From Halichondria panicea (taxonomy: Eukaryota; Porifera; Demospongiae; Suberitida; Halichondriidae): a DNA stretch of 64,000 nucleotides. How positions within the stretch are numbered: position 1 is the first letter of the stretch; every line of letters begins with the position of its first letter. A program made the position numbers and the translations under genes. The stretch spans positions 2,356,501 to 2,420,500 of the forward strand of contig NC_087385.1 in NCBI RefSeq assembly GCF_963675165.1, in the 5' to 3' direction. The notes under the pieces are model-generated. The model worked only from the letters and a program-made list of their open reading frames with translations, was not told the origin of the DNA and did not search any database. Positions 46,801 to 58,165 of the stretch are shown here, piece by piece.

Positions 46801-49800
46801 GGGATTATCTCATGCTGGCTGAATACCCTGTTAAGATCAATTCAATGCCATATATGTACATGTATATGTCGCAGGTTACTTTTACCTTGATACGGTATGA
46901 CAGCCACTGTTCAGTTATCTAGCTGTTGTTTCAATGAGTGACAGTCATCAGCTGATGTCTCCAAGTAAAGTCGTATTCTCAATTATCGGATTCATAGGCC
47001 AGAGAGATATCAGTCCTTATTGGTCAAGTGATTTCACTCTGTTAATCTCCGGCAATCTTCCCACACACATTCTACAAACTTATACATGTAGTCACTGGCC
47101 TCAAAAATGCTTACCTGTAAGACACTCGAGAATGATTGGCCCTGACCATACTCTGAGGTAACTTTCTTCTTACGGTACTGAAGATCTACAGTGATTAATT
47201 AGTGCTAATAACAAATAAAGGCTAGCACTAACAAAGTGTATAGAGTACCATGCTCTGTTGGTTTCTGCTGATGCAGCCATTCACTTGATTCTTGGTATTG
47301 ATCGTTTTTAATAACAATCATGGTCGATCGTTATTTGATTTCCTCAGAAACGACAGAACTAATGCTATAATGTTAAGGCCACCTGCAACAGAATTAACTG
47401 TGTTGTTGTTCACACCTTCTTTGTAGTGTGTTCTGTATTCTGTAGCAAATTAAACAGTTAATTTGGTGCATTCTGTTAGACAGTTATAAATGTGAATCAC
47501 TTGTGAAACGATCGGCTTTGCCGATTTGCCTGCCATGGCTTGCTGTCACTTGTAGTCCTGCTTGGAGTGTATCAGTTCATTGAATGTATAATTGCAATGT
47601 AAATGTGTGGCTGTCACTATAGTCACTTAAGACAGACTGGAGAATTGTGGCTGCGATGAAGAGGTGGCCTACTATAATTATGCTATGGAGACTCTGGTAC
47701 CCCATTAACTTTGTATCTATAGGGCTTGCTTATAGGGTGATCAAAATAGACAGGTTTTACTGTAGCAACTATCAGTGAAATCAGTAGAGGATATAGGTTT
47801 CAATACACAGCCATAAAATTACATGTCTTGATACAAATTTGACCATGCACATTTTGTTGGTATCTCCTGCCAGAATATTCAGTCGGCATCCTGCAAAAGT
47901 CGTCTTTGCTCATAAATAGTAGGGTTTGTACAGTCACATCCCGTGTGTCTAGCCTTCTGAATTTCTGTTATTGTTGGCTGTTTTATGCTGTACGTATAGG
48001 TATATAGGTATATAGTGATAATTATGTGTAAAGTGTAGTGATCATGGAATTCTAATGTTAATATTTACGCTAGTGAGCAATATGATTAAATTATGCATAA
48101 CAGTATGTGAGGCAATGCTCTGTGCTACATGTACATGTACATGTATGTAGGGGTAGTTCAATACTGTTTTCCCAGATGATCTACAATAACTCAAGTTGTA
48201 CTAATTTGTCTCGTATACCATGTGACCCAGGGCTATTAATGCCAACATGCAGACTTAATGTTTTATTCTTAAAGAACATGGGAAATGTATTGAAAAGCCA
48301 GTGCCAGTTCCATGTTAGGTGTGTGTTGATGGCTCTCTTTCACCAGCTGAAAGGCTCTGTCTGTGTACATAGTGCGGCGCACTGGTAAGGTTAAATATGG
48401 AAAAACCATTGAAACTAACATTGAAATGTCATGTGCCATTAATCGAATATTTTTAGTGACCTAGCTCTTTGTATTTATAGAGACTCATCCTCATGTGAGA
48501 GAGCAACTGTATGAACTGTCTGGGAGCTCAAATGAGAGCAGTGTATTCCATGCATTGCAGTATCATATCATGAGCAGGTACGATCGTTTCATGGTGACGT
48601 TGTTTCCAAGACTGACGTCATTCAGCAGTGATTCTTGTTTACAATTCCGCTGCGTATTTGTGAAGACGTGTTTTGGTAATTTAAATCTAATTGCGCTCTT
48701 TCATGTACATAAGAATGCAATAACAGCCAGAGATTGTTATCTGCTATTAGAGAGCTTTCTTAGTGGATTGAAATTCAGACATATATAAATTATTGTCTCC
48801 CAATATTCACGATTCCTCCTCTTGCAATGTTAACGTTAAGTTCTTAAGGGATGAGTTTGCACCATTATATTCTGTTACTGGACATATACATTACACAAAA
48901 TCCTGTATCATAATTATAACTCATTGTTTACGTACGTATTAAATTTACTATTTACATCTGGAAGACTTTAATGATAATATTGTACATGAGCCATTAAATT
49001 CTTAGAATTAGCATAAATATACGTGTAACAAGGAAACACGGGTGTGCCAAACCTTATGCGTCTATGTTAATTTCCTCTGGTCATTGTGAGATCAAACGTA
49101 TGGTATTGCATGTAATGTCTTGTGTGGATGTGTGAGGTATTTGAATGCTACCCTGTACCCTTGACAATGTCAGCTGAGAGGGTAATAGGGTTGTGTTGAG
49201 GCTATGTCTCTATTCACAGCATTTGAGGCTGAACTCACAGGTAATCATCACTGTGCCATGCTTATAGACACCGTATGCATTACGTGTACATTAATTTCCT
49301 CTTTTCATTGTGACATCAAACGTACGGTATTGCATGTAATGTCTTGTGTGGGCGTGTGAGGTATTTAAATGCTACCCTGTACCCTTGACAACGTCAGCTG
49401 AGAGGGTAATAGGGTTGTGTTGAGGCTATGTCTCTATTCTGAGGCTGAACTCATTAGTCGTTGCAAATATCATCATTGTGTCATGCTTAGACTGCACCAT
49501 TGCTGTTGCTGAAAGTGTCTTACACACTGATTGGTGCCAGCTAGTCTCAATGACCTTTGTCAGGCTTTGTGTGGTCCCACACTCCTGGGCAGCATCAAGG
49601 CTCCATGGTTAAAAAGATGAATTTCATTATTAGAATTTCCACACTTGTGTCCAGACAATACAGTAGAACCTCCATTATCTGGCTGGGCCGGGCAAATTTT
49701 GGTAAAAATTTGTCAAGAAACAGGTGTGTCCCTTAAATGCATTCTATACTGTAATAACTATGCGGCCAAGTAGGTACAGTGTATACACAGTTCAATACAC

Positions 49801-49886
49801 TCAATAGACATGTTGTTTTTGTTATTCGATTCAGTTTCCTAGTCGTTGTCTCGGTACATGTCAGACTCGTGTGTGTAAAAATCCCC

Positions 49887-49939
<53 letters not shown>

Positions 49940-50262
49940 CACACTGTACTAATGTAACTCCAACCCTATATATACATAATTATACGTACAGTACTAATTT
50001 CCCTTTCCACACACACACACGTATTAATTTCACCTTGTCGCCCCACACACGTGTATTAATTTCACCTCACACACACACCCATGTACTAATTCACCTCCTC
50101 CCATCATGCACAACTACAGGTGCGTTTGTAGCAGGAATTTATTGGACATCTGGTTGGACAATGACGACGGGGGTTGCCCTCGGCTGGGGTCTGGGTCTTA
50201 GTCTGTTCTCACTCCTCCTGAACTCCGTCATATCATGTGCTCCACTCTACATATTTCTTTGA
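43811..50262 (+). CDS. TMEM170: TMEM170 family membrane protein
   Basis: Three exons, 43811-43862, 45209-45376 and 50120-50262, give 120 residues (human TMEM170A is 144). TMEM170A is a multi-pass ER/nuclear-envelope protein linked to ER sheet and nuclear pore formation. The model has a soluble N-terminus and then the family hallmark EMWGHVLFWSFLL. Three hydrophobic spans follow at about 20-45, 55-85 and 92-120. Junction codons rebuild conserved residues exactly: the split GAA before MWG and the split Ser in IASAFVAGIYW. Intron 2 is 4.7 kb, large for this window. It holds a 224-bp tandem duplication, a CA microsatellite and a possible cryptic exon. The 3' end converges on SMIM13. Confidence 0.9.
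48481..48577 (+). other. Possible cryptic or alternative exon in TMEM170 intron 2
   Basis: Open in one frame (THPHVREQLYELSGSS...), this 97-nt stretch is preceded by TTTATAG and followed by GTACG. Its length is not a multiple of three, so including it between TMEM170 exons 2 and 3 would shift the frame. It could be a poison exon or belong to an unseen transcript. No family is recognised. Confidence 0.25.
49067..49455. repeat. 224-bp tandem duplication
   Basis: TTAATTTCCTCTGGTCATTG at 49067 recurs at 49291 (TTAATTTCCTCTTTTCATTG). The copies then run in parallel through TACCCTGTACCCTTGACAA and GAGGCTATGTCTCTATTC. It lies in TMEM170 intron 2. Confidence 0.85.
49890..49936. repeat. (AC)n microsatellite
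   Basis: About 23 AC units, followed by further CACA-rich sequence to about 50085, ahead of TMEM170 exon 3. Confidence 0.9.
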
Positions 50263-50585
50263 AGTCACGTGACTGTCAGCTGGATCCGAGTGCGGCAGCC
50301 CCTCCCCCTCAGCAACTGATCACTGTATACACTATTGAACAGAGACTATTCCTATTACTAGTGAGTGTTGTGATCTGCTTTGTTGCTTTGTGTAAAGTAT
50401 GCGTATATTAATTCTGTATAAGAGCTGAGTATAATGAGTGGTGTGTTTATACATATCCTATAACGTGGAATTCATTATGAACAGTCAAATTGTGACATTG
50501 TGCACACAGTGAGTGAGTGAGTGAGTAAATGGGTTCAAATAACACAAACATTGGCAGTGTATGTATATATGAATGCCAGGCTATG
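50263..50585. other. Convergent spacer TMEM170 / SMIM13
   Basis: This 323-bp gap is between two 3' ends. It includes a short GTGA repeat at about 50510-50525. No gene is seen. Confidence 0.45.
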
Positions 50586-51027
50586 TCAATATTCAGGGGA
50601 CTGCTCTGTTTCTAAACAGTCGCTAGGTTCAGGCGTAACATGATCAAACCACACTTTCTTATTGGGTCTGCTAGTACAGCTGCCTTCTTTAGTTGCATGT
50701 CTTTGTACGAGTGATGATTTTAAATGTTGTCTCGCTTCAGTTCGCCTCTTGTTGGTTTGGTCCCTACTGTCATCATCGGCTGAGTTCTTGCCATTAAATA
50801 ACTCTCTGAACAGACCCAGGCGCGACAGCAAGACCTTCCAGATTATACCCCAACCTGATGACAGAAAATACTCTGTAATTAATTAATTAATTTATGCAGT
50901 GTACTATATTAAATACTAAATCATGGAGCTTACAGAGGAAGATAAATGCAAGCACGATCAGCACACTGAGAAGTAGTACCAGGGTCCCTACTAAAGTCTC
51001 AACCAGGTCATCAACAACGCCAGCCAT
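50586..51027 (-). CDS. SMIM13-like: SMIM13-like single-pass microprotein
   Basis: Two exons (51027-50934 and 50854-50586) give 120 residues. A hydrophobic span (about residues 12-38, LVGTLVLLLSVLIVLAFIFL) runs straight into CWGIIWKVLLSRLGLFRELF. That matches the vertebrate SMIM13 arrangement VCGWYFVWHLFLSKFKFLREL. The rest is a hydrophilic, charged tail. SMIM13 has no established function. The topology is probably N-terminus out or luminal with a cytosolic tail, by inference. It shares a 133-bp divergent promoter with CFDP1. The split Cys codon at the junction restores the conserved C-W pair, which supports the splice. Confidence 0.8.
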
Positions 51028-51160
51028 GTCTTGAAATTGAGTTTACTGCAGAAACTCACTACAACACAGTGGGCTTTAATTCGAAAAGTGTGAGTTTAAA
51101 GGTTATGTGGTAGTAGGTGTGAGGTCACGCCCAGCTATTACTTTAAAAAAGGCAATCAAC
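51028..51160. promoter_or_regulatory. Compact divergent promoter SMIM13 / CFDP1
   Basis: Only 133 bp separate the two start codons. The stretch contains GTGAGGTCACGCCCA near 51119, a GC-box/CRE-half-like sequence, and no TATA box. Confidence 0.55.
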
Positions 51161-54100
51161 ATGGCTGACATTTCTAGCGGTGAATCAGATGATGAGGAGT
51201 ACGTCCCTGAAGGTATAATATGAACAAAACAACTGTTAGTACTGATTAATGTTGCATCTGTTTTCTGTTTGGGTTACATATCAAGAGAGGTCTGCATCGG
51301 TGCTTCAACATTAACTCATTTTAAATAGAAACCTTAAAGAGATCGACCTCTCTATACAAAGGACACTGCTTCCATTCACTTTTCTACATAAATATAAATA
51401 CAGGGTTTCTTTTAAGATTTTGCACAAGTGAGTGAAAATGTGGGTTCTAAGTTAAGTACGTATCAAGCGGGTAAAAAATGGGGGTGATTTAATATACAGG
51501 TGCAAGTAGGAATTTAGCGGGTGAAAGGTAGAACATTTCAAGCTGGTGAAAATCTGCACTAAAATATTACTCTCTGAAAAGGACGAACATACCATGAATA
51601 TAATTATTGATTGGCCTCAGAGTTTTATGAAATACAGCTAGGTTCTGTTGCATGTACTTAATAGATGGTTGGTTTGTGCGTATGCAGGGGCATCCAGTGC
51701 GGCCAGTGACGAGTCCGAAGGGGAGTGGAAACCAGGGGGTGTGGTCAAGCGAGTGCGGAGATCGAGCAAGCCGACTAGAAGGAGTTCACGGAAGAGTGTA
51801 ACTACCACCCGAACCAGGTACGTAGTGGAAAGTGGGAAGCAACAGACAAATAAAATAACCTTAAAGCAATGATATAGTGACCGAGATAATTTTTTTTTTT
51901 TTATGAGTACTGTGAGGAGATCCAACATGCAGTATGAATCACTACATGTTCAGTTCTGATAGCGTGATAACATGCAGTCCCAGTGCACTGAACTTGTAGT
52001 GATTCACACTGCATATCGGAGCCCATGTGAGTGAGTTTGTTTTGTAGTTTGGATCTGCTAACTGTTGACCTTCTACAATCAATAAAACTCTTACTGCTTA
52101 TTAGAGCCCGCTAATAAATCATTCACCCATTTGTAGACTGTTTGTCGTGCAATTTTATTGTCTCCTCGTTAATGCAGAAACTGCTTGGCCTCATACATGA
52201 TTGTATGAATGGCCTCTGAATGTGATACCCTAGCTCCCTGAAATTTGACCTAGCTGTAACTGATAATGAATATAACCAGCTAAATATTTCCTATATTATT
52301 ATTATAGCATTGGTATAATTTGGCAATCTTTAATTTGTCGACCCTCACCTGAACTCGCCAAATCAGCCAAAAAGTTGCATAGTTCCTTGTATACAGCCAA
52401 TAATTTCGCTTGTAAGTCTGTACTCTCTCTTGAAGTAAACATTTTCCTTCTGCAAGAATGTCGTTTTTGACCAAACTGTCTAATCAATCACTTAATTTGT
52501 TGGAACCTTCTGAACAACAATGAGTTAGTGTGCCCTTATAATCATTAGAGTTTCTCTTCTTGGAATGCAGTGTGTCACGTACCATACTATACATGTGCAT
52601 GTACATAATTATAATTACGATGTTGCCAAAAAAACCACCAGTGCTCACTTTGAAGTAACCGGCATTGGACAGCTACATGTGTGTGTACCTGCATACTTGG
52701 TTTTGCTACTTGATGTATATCAAATTGCATTCCACCAGTTTTAGCCACAAAATCTCCTTTACCTCATGCAAGAGGAATGATTAGTATTGTCACTGCATTG
52801 TTGTGTATCAATGTGTTCGATACCCTCAGCCAAATACATTGATCTCTCCGGAGATTGCACGGATTGTTTATAGGCAAGTATTGTCTTCTAGGAATGTGTA
52901 TCTGTAGTTGATTGGTTCCACTAGGGGCTACTCAGAGGAGGTTGGACACGATCACGTGCACCACTTTTTTTGCTGAGCTGGCACAAAAATTAACAATGAG
53001 TTCTATGTAAACTTCTAGCTGGTGTTGCACGGTCATTAGAGACTGAAGGCAAACTTTATGTGCCTCGCTGGCTTCTTTTGATATAAAACTTTCATTAACC
53101 AACCCGATCCCCACCGATCCCCTCTATTCTGGTGAGTTATCAGTGCATACAGTGTTTACTAGATTCTTGACAGCCAGTACAATGCAAGCTTCATACAGCA
53201 CTGCGCTAAACTATATTCTACCCTATAGTCTAGCTAATCTTGGTCCAGCCAGACAACAGACACAGCTAGTCCGATGTTACAAGTCAGTAAAGCAAGAGTA
53301 TCCATAACTTTTTTATTACAGTTATTCTGTATCTATGGTAACGTGAGCAGAGACCTTAGGAATGTCACATGATTGATGACGCGTGGCCAACCTCCTCTGG
53401 GGGCTACTGGTAATGCTGAGGACCACATTGATTTGTGGCTGTGATACGTTTGGTTGAGCTCTAGACTTTTACTCCATACAGCGAGGGTCTTTTGAACTCT
53501 ATATTCGTCGGTAGGCCGTACACGTCCAGTATGTAGTTGATACCTCTGTGTGCCATTCATGCAGAGCTGCATTGAGGGGGAGAGGGAGGGGTACCCTGGG
53601 CCTGGTTTTGCCACCTAGATCTAGCAGATTCATTTAAAGACAGTTTGTGCTCCTATAATTATGGCAACTTATGAGCTGAAATTGCCAGAATTAACCCTCA
53701 AATATCCACATTTCCCCGGGGGACCACCCTAGTTTGGAGTGAACTTGGTGCATGCATACGCAGAAGGGGGACTTCGCCTTCCCTACATTTTTCATTTGCC
53801 TCTGGCCCAAAATTTTAGATGCAGCCCTGTCTGGTACATCTAATAGAACACTGCATCTTGTTATTTTTGTTAAAGAGGATGTTTATATACAAAAATTGTA
53901 TAGTTTTTATAAGACTTCTGCACATGCCAGCTCTATCCTTGTCTTGTGGTCACCTGTTTTCAAACAATAGATTTTAATGAATACATTTAGCAGCATTGTG
54001 CACCGATTAGATTTCACTGTTGTGGTGTGTTATAAATTATACTCTTTAACGTTGTTTCAGCACAACTAGGAGACTGCCACAAAAGGTTCGTAATCCATCT

Positions 54101-57100
54101 AATTGCTAGACAAGTAACAGTTTTTCCAGTCGTTACACAATATTCTCACAATTAGTCGTCCGTTTTGGTTTTCTGTGGTTTTCTGTAGGAATGCTTGGAA
54201 TGTATTGGCAGGTGTTGTGTCTAGTACTCTGTTCCCCCGTCATATCTAATCAGCACAACATGGAGTGTTGGTACAAGACCGCCCACCTCTATCTAAATAC
54301 ACCTCCTTGCAGCTGTGTAACATTTTCACTTAATTTCCGAGCTTGGGAAAAATGACATTTGTAGGGTTGTTTGTTAAATTTATTTGAAGTAGATGCCAAT
54401 GGTGTGTGTAATAAGCTTCTGTAAAACTAGCACTATCCTCTTTGTTCTCAGTATTGTTTGCACACAAAGTTGTTTAAATGTTCTTGTGGTATGACTCAAC
54501 AATTAAGTAGTGTTATGCTTGCCCACGTTCCCGTTGTCAGCCTAACGGTCTCCTATACATGTCAGTGCATGTACTCTCTAACTTGTCCTCCCTCGCTATT
54601 TGATGGTTTATATATTTGTAGGAGTAGACGAGGAGGCATCAAACTCAGTAAATATGTATCGAGTGATGAAGACGATGATGATGATGAGGGTGAAGCTAGC
54701 GAAGGAAGTGAGGCTGATGAGGCTGATGAGGGTGTGGATGGTGGTGATGGTGGTGATGGCAGTGAGGGTGGTGATGGTGCTGGCGGTGCTGACGACAGTG
54801 ACACTGATGAGGAGGACGTTGCTACTACTGTGGCCAAGCCATCAAATAAAAACTCTTCAAGAATTGATGATCTCTGGGCCTCGTTTAAAGAAGATGTTGG
54901 AATTCCAGCTAAACAAGAGAAGGACGCCAGCAATGAAAAGGTACATGTAGGCTATGTTGAATAGCATTCCTTGAGTGCCTATAACTTGAGTCTGGATTGT
55001 CTACTGTACACTGTACATGCTCTAAATAATGCACATGTATGTCACATGTGAATGGCAAGAAACCAGTGCTAGTGTACAGTTAGCTATTACAGTGTAATAT
55101 TTAACTACGTAATTATTTTGATCAGTAATTGTCTTCCTGTCAGCTATTGCCCTTGTTTATCATACCCTCTCTTTCCCTATAGCCTAACACACTGTCCTAT
55201 ACACATTAGTTATGAAGTACACGCGCATGCACATGTAGCTAGGTCATTAACGTTTCCATAGCATCCCTGTGTTGTTGTCATGGAAAGCACCGTTTGCCTT
55301 GTTATTCATCACAAGATCCTAACAACACATAGTGTCAGAGTGTGGGAGGCTCTGCCAGCATATGCTTAGTCTCTACTCAGGTAACCAGTCCGAGGGAGTA
55401 GTAACTATACAATGGTGTGTTGTTAAACCTCTGTTGTTTGTCCCAATACATCTGTGGGCACATGTTTATGCTCCACTGGTTCACTGTAAAGGTGGTTTAC
55501 TATTCAAAAAGCTTGGCAACAATTTAGAGCATGTGAGAAGAATGGGCCTATATTATTATATGTACACTGTATGACTTTTTGTGCATGTGTGTACGTTCAA
55601 CTGATTTTACCCCAAACTTGTTGTTTGTGTTACATGGTTCTATTTTCAGTGGCAAGATCACTGCACTGTTGTCTAATAATGTGAAGCAGTTACATGTAAG
55701 ATTAACTGTTGTTCTTTTCCTTGTAAAGGACCCTGTTGCTACTGGCACACTGCAAGCGGAGAAAGAAGACGACATTTTTGCTAAAGAAGGAATGAATAAA
55801 ACTGTGTCCATTAAGACGAAATACGATTTTGCTGGAGAAGAAGTCGAGTGAGTGCATGGGGGCATGTACATCATTATCAGCTGCATGCAGAGAGTAATGC
55901 ATAACTTTGTAGCAGAGTTAAAAATAAAGTTGATGCTGGTTGTCTCCCAATGACATGTACATACGTGGATAGAGTGGGCCATAATTATGGTAGCACATTG
56001 TATAGAGGGTTGCTGTCTCCTTTATTGGAGAGAGTCTTAATGAGTTGTGCCTGCCCTCGATGATTGAATACATACAGTCGCACACCCACTGCTGTGGTTG
56101 CTTAAATATGGTCAGACCTGACAGATTGCCCAAATAAAGCTTTCTTCGGTGGCTCTTTCATTGTGTGACTAAGCTAGGGTTGATGGGCCGTGGGCGAGTG
56201 TGCTTCCCAACTGTGTTTGCCGTGGATACAGATATACGTACACCTGTAATAGTATGTTGCCTACCAACGAAGCTAATGAACGAGTGTTGGTGTCAGCAGT
56301 AACTGCATCATGGGCTACACTACTTTGGTTGGTGTACTAGACAAGTGGGTACTCGTAACATACACCCTGTAATATAACTGAGTCGTACTTCTTTAGATGC
56401 GGACATACATGTATTTATTTATTCAGTGTGGTTTTTACCGTATCATAAAATAAGTTATGTACAAGCTTATAGTTGACTCAGTTTTACACTATGATCCGTA
56501 TTGAGGTCTGTGCCGTATACAATTTGTGATCACCTATAAGTACATGTAGGTCCACCCTCTATAATAATACAGTTTGCGTCTGTATTTGACATGCAATACA
56601 TGTACTCGTGATATTGTGTTCCGGAGTCAGTTGAAGTTTTGAGTCTTTTTACTTCCTCCTAGAGTGGAGAAGGAAGTGCGGGTAGACTCTAAAGAAGCTA
56701 AGAAGTTCTTTGAGAGCCAATCCTCCACACAGCCAGCAGAGAAAATGGATCAGGAGGCTGGTCTACAAACAGGGTGAGGCTAGTTTCATTATTTTTTAGG
56801 TGATATTGGTAAATCGAATTGCAACTTTTTGGTATATGTAAGTTGGTGATCACCATTCTGCACTGCTGCAGTACTAAAAGGAAGGGGTCTGGTCTCGGCT
56901 CAGTCCTGGATTCGATTGGGAAGAAACAGAAAATGAGTACACTGGTGAGTACTGTATGTCAGCGCTTGCATGCAGCTACACGTACGTGTATATGTACTCT
57001 TATTTCTGTGAGCCTGCATGCAAGAACTTTTAATAGGGATTTTACAAATTGCATGGTGAACATTTGGGTACCAGAGGTGACTAGCCTACAATGTAGATAT

Positions 57101-57968
57101 GTAGGATGCTTGATCCTCGCCGACGGCCGTAGCGATATGCACGCTGTTGAATTTTCTGCGTTCTCTGGGAATGATTGTGGGGGGGTTATTTGTAAAATTC
57201 CCACTTATTCCATCACGCTTTAAGCGAGTGAAAAATCACTCAAACCACCATAATTTCCCTCTTCTTGATTTAGTGTTACGTACCTAGTTTTTGATGACTG
57301 TAGAACTTCCACTGTTGAATGTTGGTGCTTTGAGCAGTACACAATGTAACAATGTAAGGAAATCCCTTGCTCATCATTGTTCTATTGTGCAGGAGAAGTC
57401 TCATCTTGATTGGCAGCAGTTCAAGACCAGTGAGGGTCTGGAGGATGAACTAGCTCATGGCACTAAGGACGGGTGAGTGGTGATTGAGTGTGTTCTAGCT
57501 AACACTTCATGTAACTACACGTGGATGGATGTCTCACCGTCCTGTCATAAACATTAAGACATGGCTATAAATATGCAGTTGTGATCATGATCACTGCTGT
57601 GATTGTATTGTACAGTACCAAGCCTACCACCTCAAGCCTAGATCTTTATGGTGGTTTTAGTTCTACTGCTACATGTACATGCAATTATACTTTACAAGTG
57701 ATAACTAAGGATCACTGTGTGTGCAGTGTGCAGTGAACACATTTTTGTTTGTTACCGGTGTTAATATTCAAGTGTCCATTCTATATAGTTAACCATGACC
57801 CATAACAAATTGTATGGATGGAAATATATGTCATGATATCCAGCTTGTACACTTCACTCTCCGGTGTACAGGTACCTAGCGAAGCAAGAGTTCCTTCAGC
57901 GAGCTGACCTGAGGCAGTTTGAGCTGGAGAGAGAACAGAGGCTGAAGAGATTCAAAAGACTACACTGA
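51161..57968 (+). CDS. CFDP1: CFDP1 / BCNT, Swc5 homologue
   Basis: Eight exons, 51161-51212, 51688-51817, 54622-54940, 55729-55847, 56663-56773, 56872-56944, 57393-57472 and 57872-57968, give 326 residues (human 299). CFDP1 is the animal Swc5, a subunit of the SRCAP/SWR1 remodeller that deposits H2A.Z in chromatin. An acidic/serine N-terminus opens the protein and a basic RS-rich stretch follows. A very acidic block (SSDEDDDDDEGE...) then precedes the FKEDVG motif (DDLWASFKEDVG). The C-terminal BCNT domain (about 245-322) carries EKSHLDWQQFKTSEGLEDEL and YLAKQEFLQRADLRQFELER, the family signature. The 2.8-kb second intron holds two MITEs. A tempting 25-nt exon at 54061 breaks the frame and is left out. 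Confidence 0.93.
52926..53408. mobile_element. MITE with CAGAGGAGGTTGG ends
   Basis: GGCTACTCAGAGGAGGTTGG opens and the complement CCAACCTCCTCTGGGGGCTAC closes the unit, related to 26019-26168 and 37131-37562. It lies in CFDP1 intron 2. Confidence 0.65.
53571..53829. mobile_element. MITE, CAGGGCTGCAT family
   Basis: GCAGAGCTGCATTGAGGGGG opens and TTTTAGATGCAGCCCTG closes the unit. The interior GATCTAGCAGATTCATTT matches the copy at 31655-31823 (GATCTGGCAGATTCATTT). Confidence 0.7.
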
Positions 57969-58150
57969 CACTTTGTTTTCATATACATAGAAATCACTTT
58001 CCATTTTTCTCATCATACCCATCATTAATTTTTTTGCATATAAACACATGATTGTCTACATGTAGTGTTAGTTGACATAATATGATTTGGATTTTTGTTT
58101 TGGTAAAGATCGTTAGATCTGGATCTAATATAATAACATGTAGATCTAAA

Positions 58151-58165
58151 ATGCAATGGCCTTAA
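58151..58165 (+). promoter_or_regulatory. Five-codon uORF overlapping the PM20D2 start
   Basis: The first ATG encodes Met-Gln-Trp-Pro-stop and overlaps the main ATG (58156) in another frame. It could lower translation of the peptidase if the transcript begins upstream, which is not known. Confidence 0.4.

Noticed and set aside
49733..49942. Small protein encoded by CA-repeat region
   Set aside because: It is translated microsatellite only.
54061..54085. 25-nt exon between CFDP1 exons 2 and 3 (STTRRLPQK)
   Set aside because: It has a fair acceptor and donor, but including it makes the next exon read into a stop. Joining 51817 directly to 54622 keeps the frame and gives the basic RSRRGG stretch.
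54562..54950. Minus-strand and +2-frame proteins rich in S/P or M/V over CFDP1 exon 3
   Set aside because: By-products of the repetitive GATGAG acidic block.
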